Shown piece by piece: positions 61,033-64,000 of a DNA stretch of 64,000 nucleotides; positions within the stretch are counted from its first letter, which is position 1, and every line of letters starts with the position of its first letter. The position numbers and the translations under genes are program-made. The DNA lies in contig DWYI01000004.1 of the NCBI GenBank assembly GCA_019118765.1, positions 1 to 64,000 of the forward strand, written 5' to 3'. The notes under the pieces were generated by a model. It ran no database searches. It was not told the origin of the DNA and saw nothing but the letters and a program-made list of their open reading frames with translations. The stretch comes from Candidatus Allofournierella merdavium (GTDB lineage Bacteria; Bacillota; Clostridia; Oscillospirales; Ruminococcaceae).

Positions 61033-62033
61033 AAATCGTTGTCACCGGAGGAAACGGAAATATCGGCACGCATATCATTCGGGAACTTTTGCGCCGTGGC
61101 TATGACGACATCGTCTGCTTCGACCGCACGGAGCGCCCGGGCCATCCCGACCAGGTGCAGTGCCTTGTGGGCGACAGACACAACGAGCGCGAATACATCG
61201 AGACCATGCAGCGCCTGGCCCCCGACGTGGCCTTTGAGCTGACCTGCTTCAACGCCCAGGACGCGAAGGTGAGCGTGGAGGCCTTCCGCGGGGTGAAGCA
61301 TTTCATCACCGCCTCCACCGTGTGCACCTACGGCAAGAATTTCAGCCACTTCCCCATGCGGGAGGAGGACTGGTTCGAGCCCTGCACGGAATACGGCATC
61401 AACAAGCACGCGGCGGACCTGGTCTATCTGGAGGCGTTCCGCCGGGAGGGCTTCCCCGTCACCATCATGAAGCCCTGCACGTCGTACAGCGGCATGAGCG
61501 GGATGCTGCGCAGCCTCACCACCGAACACACCTGGATCGACCGGGTCAAGAAGGGCAAGCCTATCCTGATCTGCGGCGACGGCGACATCCTGCACCAGTA
61601 TATGCACACGGAGGACACCGCCCGCGGCTTTGTGGGCGTGATGGGCCGCCAGCACTGCATCGGCCAGATCTACAACCTCACCCAGACGGGCTTTACCACC
61701 TGGGCGGAATACCACCGCACCGCCATGCGCGTGCTGGGCCGGCAGGTGGAGATGGTGGGCCTGCCCCTGGCGCAGCTGATGGAGATCGACCCTCAGCGGT
61801 TCTCGCTGTGCTGCGAGATCTTCGGCCAGCACACCTATGCGTCCAACGAAAAACTGCGCCGCGACGTGCCCGAGTGGCAGCCGCAGATCACTCTGGAGGA
61901 GGGGATGCGGCGCGTGTTCGGCGAGATGGAGCAGGCCGGGCGCATCCCCGACAGCAGCCTCGAGACCTGGGAGGACGAGATCATCGCCGCGGCAAAGCGG
62001 GGCTACGCCGCCCTGCCCCGATTCCAAGCCTGA
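61029..62033 (+). CDS. NAD-dependent epimerase/dehydratase (extended SDR)
   Basis: A 334-residue extended short-chain dehydrogenase. The Rossmann motif GGNGNIGTHI is at the N-terminus, an acidic residue follows (CFDRTE), and the catalytic YxxxK appears as YGINKHAADL. A substrate-domain segment (MKPCTSYSGMSGMLRSL) and the C-terminal W-rich tail complete the family layout. The ATG overlaps the GH13 stop (ATGA) with AGGAGG upstream. Substrate unknown; relatives act on nucleotide sugars, but an operon of maltodextrin hydrolases makes a free sugar or sugar acid also possible. Confidence 0.85.
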   Translation: MKIVVTGGNGNIGTHIIRELLRRGYDDIVCFDRTERPGHPDQVQCLVGDRHNEREYIETMQRLAPDVAFELTCFNAQDAKVSVEAFRGVKHFITASTVCTYGKNFSHFPMREEDWFEPCTEYGINKHAADLVYLEAFRREGFPVTIMKPCTSYSGMSGMLRSLTTEHTWIDRVKKGKPILICGDGDILHQYMHTEDTARGFVGVMGRQHCIGQIYNLTQTGFTTWAEYHRTAMRVLGRQVEMVGLPLAQLMEIDPQRFSLCCEIFGQHTYASNEKLRRDVPEWQPQITLEEGMRRVFGEMEQAGRIPDSSLETWEDEIIAAAKRGYAALPRFQA

Positions 62034-62058
62034 CCCGCCGCGGACGCGAAAAAACAAC

Positions 62059-62106
62059 GCAAAGGGGACCCGCTTCAGCGAAAACGCAGAAGCGGGTCCC
62101 CTTTGC
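62059..62106 (+). terminator. Terminator of the GH13-epimerase operon
   Basis: An 18-bp perfect stem (62059-62076 with 62089-62106) and a 12-nt loop. Confidence 0.75.
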
Positions 62107-62117
62107 GCGGCACGGCA

Positions 62118-62148
62118 AACGCCCCGGAGGAGGTTCCCCCGGGGCGTT
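62118..62148 (-). terminator. Hairpin after the second GH13 gene
   Basis: AACGCCCCGG (62118-62127) pairs with CCGGGGCGTT (62139-62148). The exit T-run is short, so efficiency is uncertain. Confidence 0.5.
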
Positions 62149-62162
62149 CCACGTTGCTTGCG

Positions 62163-63470
62163 TCAATCGGAAATGGAAAGGATCACCGGCTCTTGACCGC
62201 AGGCGAGCATACCGTCCTCCACGCGGACTTCTCCGCCCAGCAGGTTCGGATATACGCCGTCGGCCAGCGGCAGCTGCACCCGGCTCTGCGCCAGGGAAAG
62301 GCTGAAAACGCCGTACAGCCGCCGGGGGCCCGCCTCGTAGCGCACCACCGCTGTGGAGCGGTCCGGCCCGACGGCCTCCAGCGAGTAAAGCCCTTCCCGC
62401 GCCGCCGGCAGCTTTTTCACCCCGGTGAGAAGGCGCAGCAGCTCGCAATACTCCTGCGCTTCCGGCGAGCAGTGCCAGTCGATCGGCTCGCGCTCGAACA
62501 AACTCGGGGTGTGGGTCGCCAGCACCTCCTGGCCGTTGTAGATCAGCCCCACGCCCTTGATGCACCAGAAGAACGCGGTCCACATCCGGCGGGCCCGCGG
62601 GTCCGTCAGGTAGGAGGCGGCCCGCCTTTGGTCGTGATTTTCCAGGAAATGCAGCTTGAGGTAGTTCGCGGGGTAGGTGCTCTCCTGGGCGATGAGCGCC
62701 TCCAGATACTGCGCTATGCTGCCTGTGCCCTCAAACACGGCCTCAAATCGGGGAAAGATATCGTAGTCGTAGGTGACGTCGAACGCGCTGTACAGCTCCC
62801 CGTCGCTGGCGCAATAAAAGCCCCGGGACCGAAGATCCCGAACAAAGCTGCCGTGGACGCTCTCCGCAAGCCAGACGGCGTCCGGCTTCACCTGCGCTAC
62901 CGCCCGCCGGGCCGCGCGCCAGAACTCCACCGGCACGGCGGACGCCACGTCGCAGCGGAACCCGTCCGCGCCCAGCCGCGCCCAGCGGCACAGCGTCTCG
63001 ATCTGGTACTCCCACAGCCCGGGGCGGTCATAGTCCAGGTCGATGATATCGGTCCAGGCGCCGGCCCGGTTCCCCAGTCGCCCCTCCGGCGTGCGGTAGA
63101 ACCAGTCGGGATGCTCTTCAAAGAGCAGGCTGTCCCAGGCGGTGTGGTTGTACACGATGTCCATCATGCACCGCATCCCCCGGGCGTGCAGCGCCGCGCA
63201 GAGGCTTTGGAAATCCTCCATCGTGCCGTACTCCGGGGCGACGGCGCGGTAATCGCGGATGGAATAGGGCGAGCCCATCGTTCCCAGGCGGTTCACCGTT
63301 CCCACAGGGCAGATGGGCAGCAGCCAGAGGATGTCCGCCCCCAGGGCCTGAATGCGGTCCAGGTCCGCCTCCACTTCGCGAAGCGTTCCATTCGGGCCGT
63401 AGCTTCGCACATAAACACAGTAAATGGTGCTGGCGCGCAGCCAGCCCGGCGTCGTCTGCGCCATGGTCAT
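62163..63470 (-). CDS. GH13 alpha-amylase-type glycosidase
   Basis: A 435-residue cytosolic GH13 enzyme without an N-terminal extra domain. It contains SYGPNGTL and WLLPICPVG early, DIVYNHTAWD (motif I), GADGFRCDVAS with the nucleophile Asp (motif II), VWLAESVHGSF with the acid/base Glu (motif III) and FLENHDQRRA with the last Asp (motif IV). The short barrel and a C-terminal beta domain recall small amylases or maltodextrin-acting enzymes. ATG at 63470 follows AAAGGAG closely; 63464 is the alternative. It lies 10 bp after a MalG-type permease gene and is probably in a maltodextrin uptake operon. Confidence 0.9.
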   Translation of the reverse strand: MTMAQTTPGWLRASTIYCVYVRSYGPNGTLREVEADLDRIQALGADILWLLPICPVGTVNRLGTMGSPYSIRDYRAVAPEYGTMEDFQSLCAALHARGMRCMMDIVYNHTAWDSLLFEEHPDWFYRTPEGRLGNRAGAWTDIIDLDYDRPGLWEYQIETLCRWARLGADGFRCDVASAVPVEFWRAARRAVAQVKPDAVWLAESVHGSFVRDLRSRGFYCASDGELYSAFDVTYDYDIFPRFEAVFEGTGSIAQYLEALIAQESTYPANYLKLHFLENHDQRRAASYLTDPRARRMWTAFFWCIKGVGLIYNGQEVLATHTPSLFEREPIDWHCSPEAQEYCELLRLLTGVKKLPAAREGLYSLEAVGPDRSTAVVRYEAGPRRLYGVFSLSLAQSRVQLPLADGVYPNLLGGEVRVEDGMLACGQEPVILSISD

Positions 63471-63480
63471 ACCACTCCTT

Positions 63481-64000
63481 TCAGCCTTTGGTCCCGCCGG
63501 CGGTCAACCCGCTGATGAGATACTTTTGCAGGAAGATGTACAGCAGCGCGATGGGCAGGGCGATCAGCAGCGAACCGGCCGCGAACTTTGTGAACTGCAT
63601 CTGGGTGCCGCCGGTCATGCTGCCGGAGACAAACGACTGCAGGCCCACCGCCAGGGTGTTGAGCTCCGGTTCGCGGATGATGAGTTTCGCGATCACAAAG
63701 TCTTGCAGAGGGGTCATGAACGCCCACAGCGCCTGCACCGCCAGGATGGGCTTGGCCAGCGGCATCACAATGAGGAAGAAGGTGGTGAAATTGCCCGCGC
63801 CGTCCAGATACGCGGCCTCGTCCAGCTCCTTGGGGATGTTGTCCAGATACCCCTTCACCAGGTAGGTGTTGCCGGGGATGGCGCTGCCCACATAAATGGC
63901 AATGAGGTATGCGTGGGCGTGGTTCTGCACCAGACCCAGCAGGATGCCCAGCGCGTAGAAGGCGATCATCGCGGAGGTCAGCGGCAGGATCTGCAGCACC
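63481..64000 (-). CDS. Carbohydrate ABC transporter permease (MalG type), partial at the window end
   Basis: The C-terminal 170 or so residues of a CUT1 permease; the start is beyond the right edge. It shows three to four helices, the EAA loop (ELDEAAYLDGAGNFTTFFLIVMPLAKPIL) and the MalG-like end QKYLISGLTAGGTKG. The short stretch QSFVSGSMTGGTQMQFTKFAAGSLL is typical of MalG from maltodextrin importers. It is upstream of the second GH13 on the same strand (10 bp), so the operon likely imports maltodextrins or related glucans. MalF and the binding protein should lie beyond the window. Confidence 0.9.
   Translation of the reverse strand, partial: VLQILPLTSAMIAFYALGILLGLVQNHAHAYLIAIYVGSAIPGNTYLVKGYLDNIPKELDEAAYLDGAGNFTTFFLIVMPLAKPILAVQALWAFMTPLQDFVIAKLIIREPELNTLAVGLQSFVSGSMTGGTQMQFTKFAAGSLLIALPIALLYIFLQKYLISGLTAGGTKG

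Overview
The window is about two-thirds G+C. Gene content is that of a Gram-positive anaerobe: lipobox-type substrate-binding proteins, YesM/YesN two-component genes, an ECF vitamin-type transporter, DUF4176, MurR/MurQ-type wall recycling and sigma-A-like promoters with AGGAGG ribosome sites. A high-GC gut clostridium (Oscillospirales/Ruminococcaceae-like) fits best; this is inferred from content, not from a marker gene. No rRNA, tRNA, CRISPR array, prophage or intact insertion sequence was recognised.

Layout. 1-2234: tail of an unknown gene, then ktrBA potassium uptake. 2276-11608: a galactose-type mglBAC operon and, behind it, a YesN/YesM two-component pair followed by two sugar-binding proteins, one membrane-anchored without a lipobox. 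Direct repeats upstream of mglB look like the response-regulator site. 11777-15484: DUF1538 membrane protein, a tandem PII-like protein, a lipase-like hydrolase and a MIF-like tautomerase; then a hotdog thioesterase. 15925-16744: non-coding, filled with degenerate repeats carrying perfect hairpins. 16745-24947: TSUP permease, LarA-like racemase and an SsuABC/TauABC-type importer with two different permeases and two different ATPases, divergent from a LacI regulator with palindromic operators. 25016-27895: L-fucose isomerase and an M42 peptidase. 27978-39798: a peptidoglycan amino-sugar salvage island (NamZ, NagZ, MurK-like kinase, AnmK, MurR, MurQ and an LplABC-type importer). 39976-45295: DUF4176 gene, unknown gene, SAM hydrolase and a full ECF transporter (S, fused A-A, T).

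45353-56291 is the most unusual part. A TerY-P type triad (PP2C phosphatase, vWA protein, large kinase with four C-terminal zinc ribbons) is divergent from a Sel1/NPCBM-like membrane protein, followed by a lipoprotein and a two-gene operon encoding a CARF-like protein and a sigma-70-like protein. Three transcription units here (triad, membrane protein, lipoprotein) each carry an identical bipartite motif, CTTTAACT-N14-CCCTATA, at the same spacing; two copies face each other in the divergent intergenic region. The simplest model is that the sigma-like protein, perhaps tuned by the CARF-like partner, reads this motif and switches on an envelope-stress signalling module. This model is inference; the motif copies and gene order are direct observations.

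56311-64000: carbohydrate genes. An operon with 4-bp overlaps encodes a beta-phosphoglucomutase/cupin phosphoglucose isomerase fusion, DeoC and an aldo/keto reductase. It diverges from a neopullulanase-type GH13 and an NAD-dependent epimerase. A second GH13 and a MalG-type permease, cut by the window end, follow.
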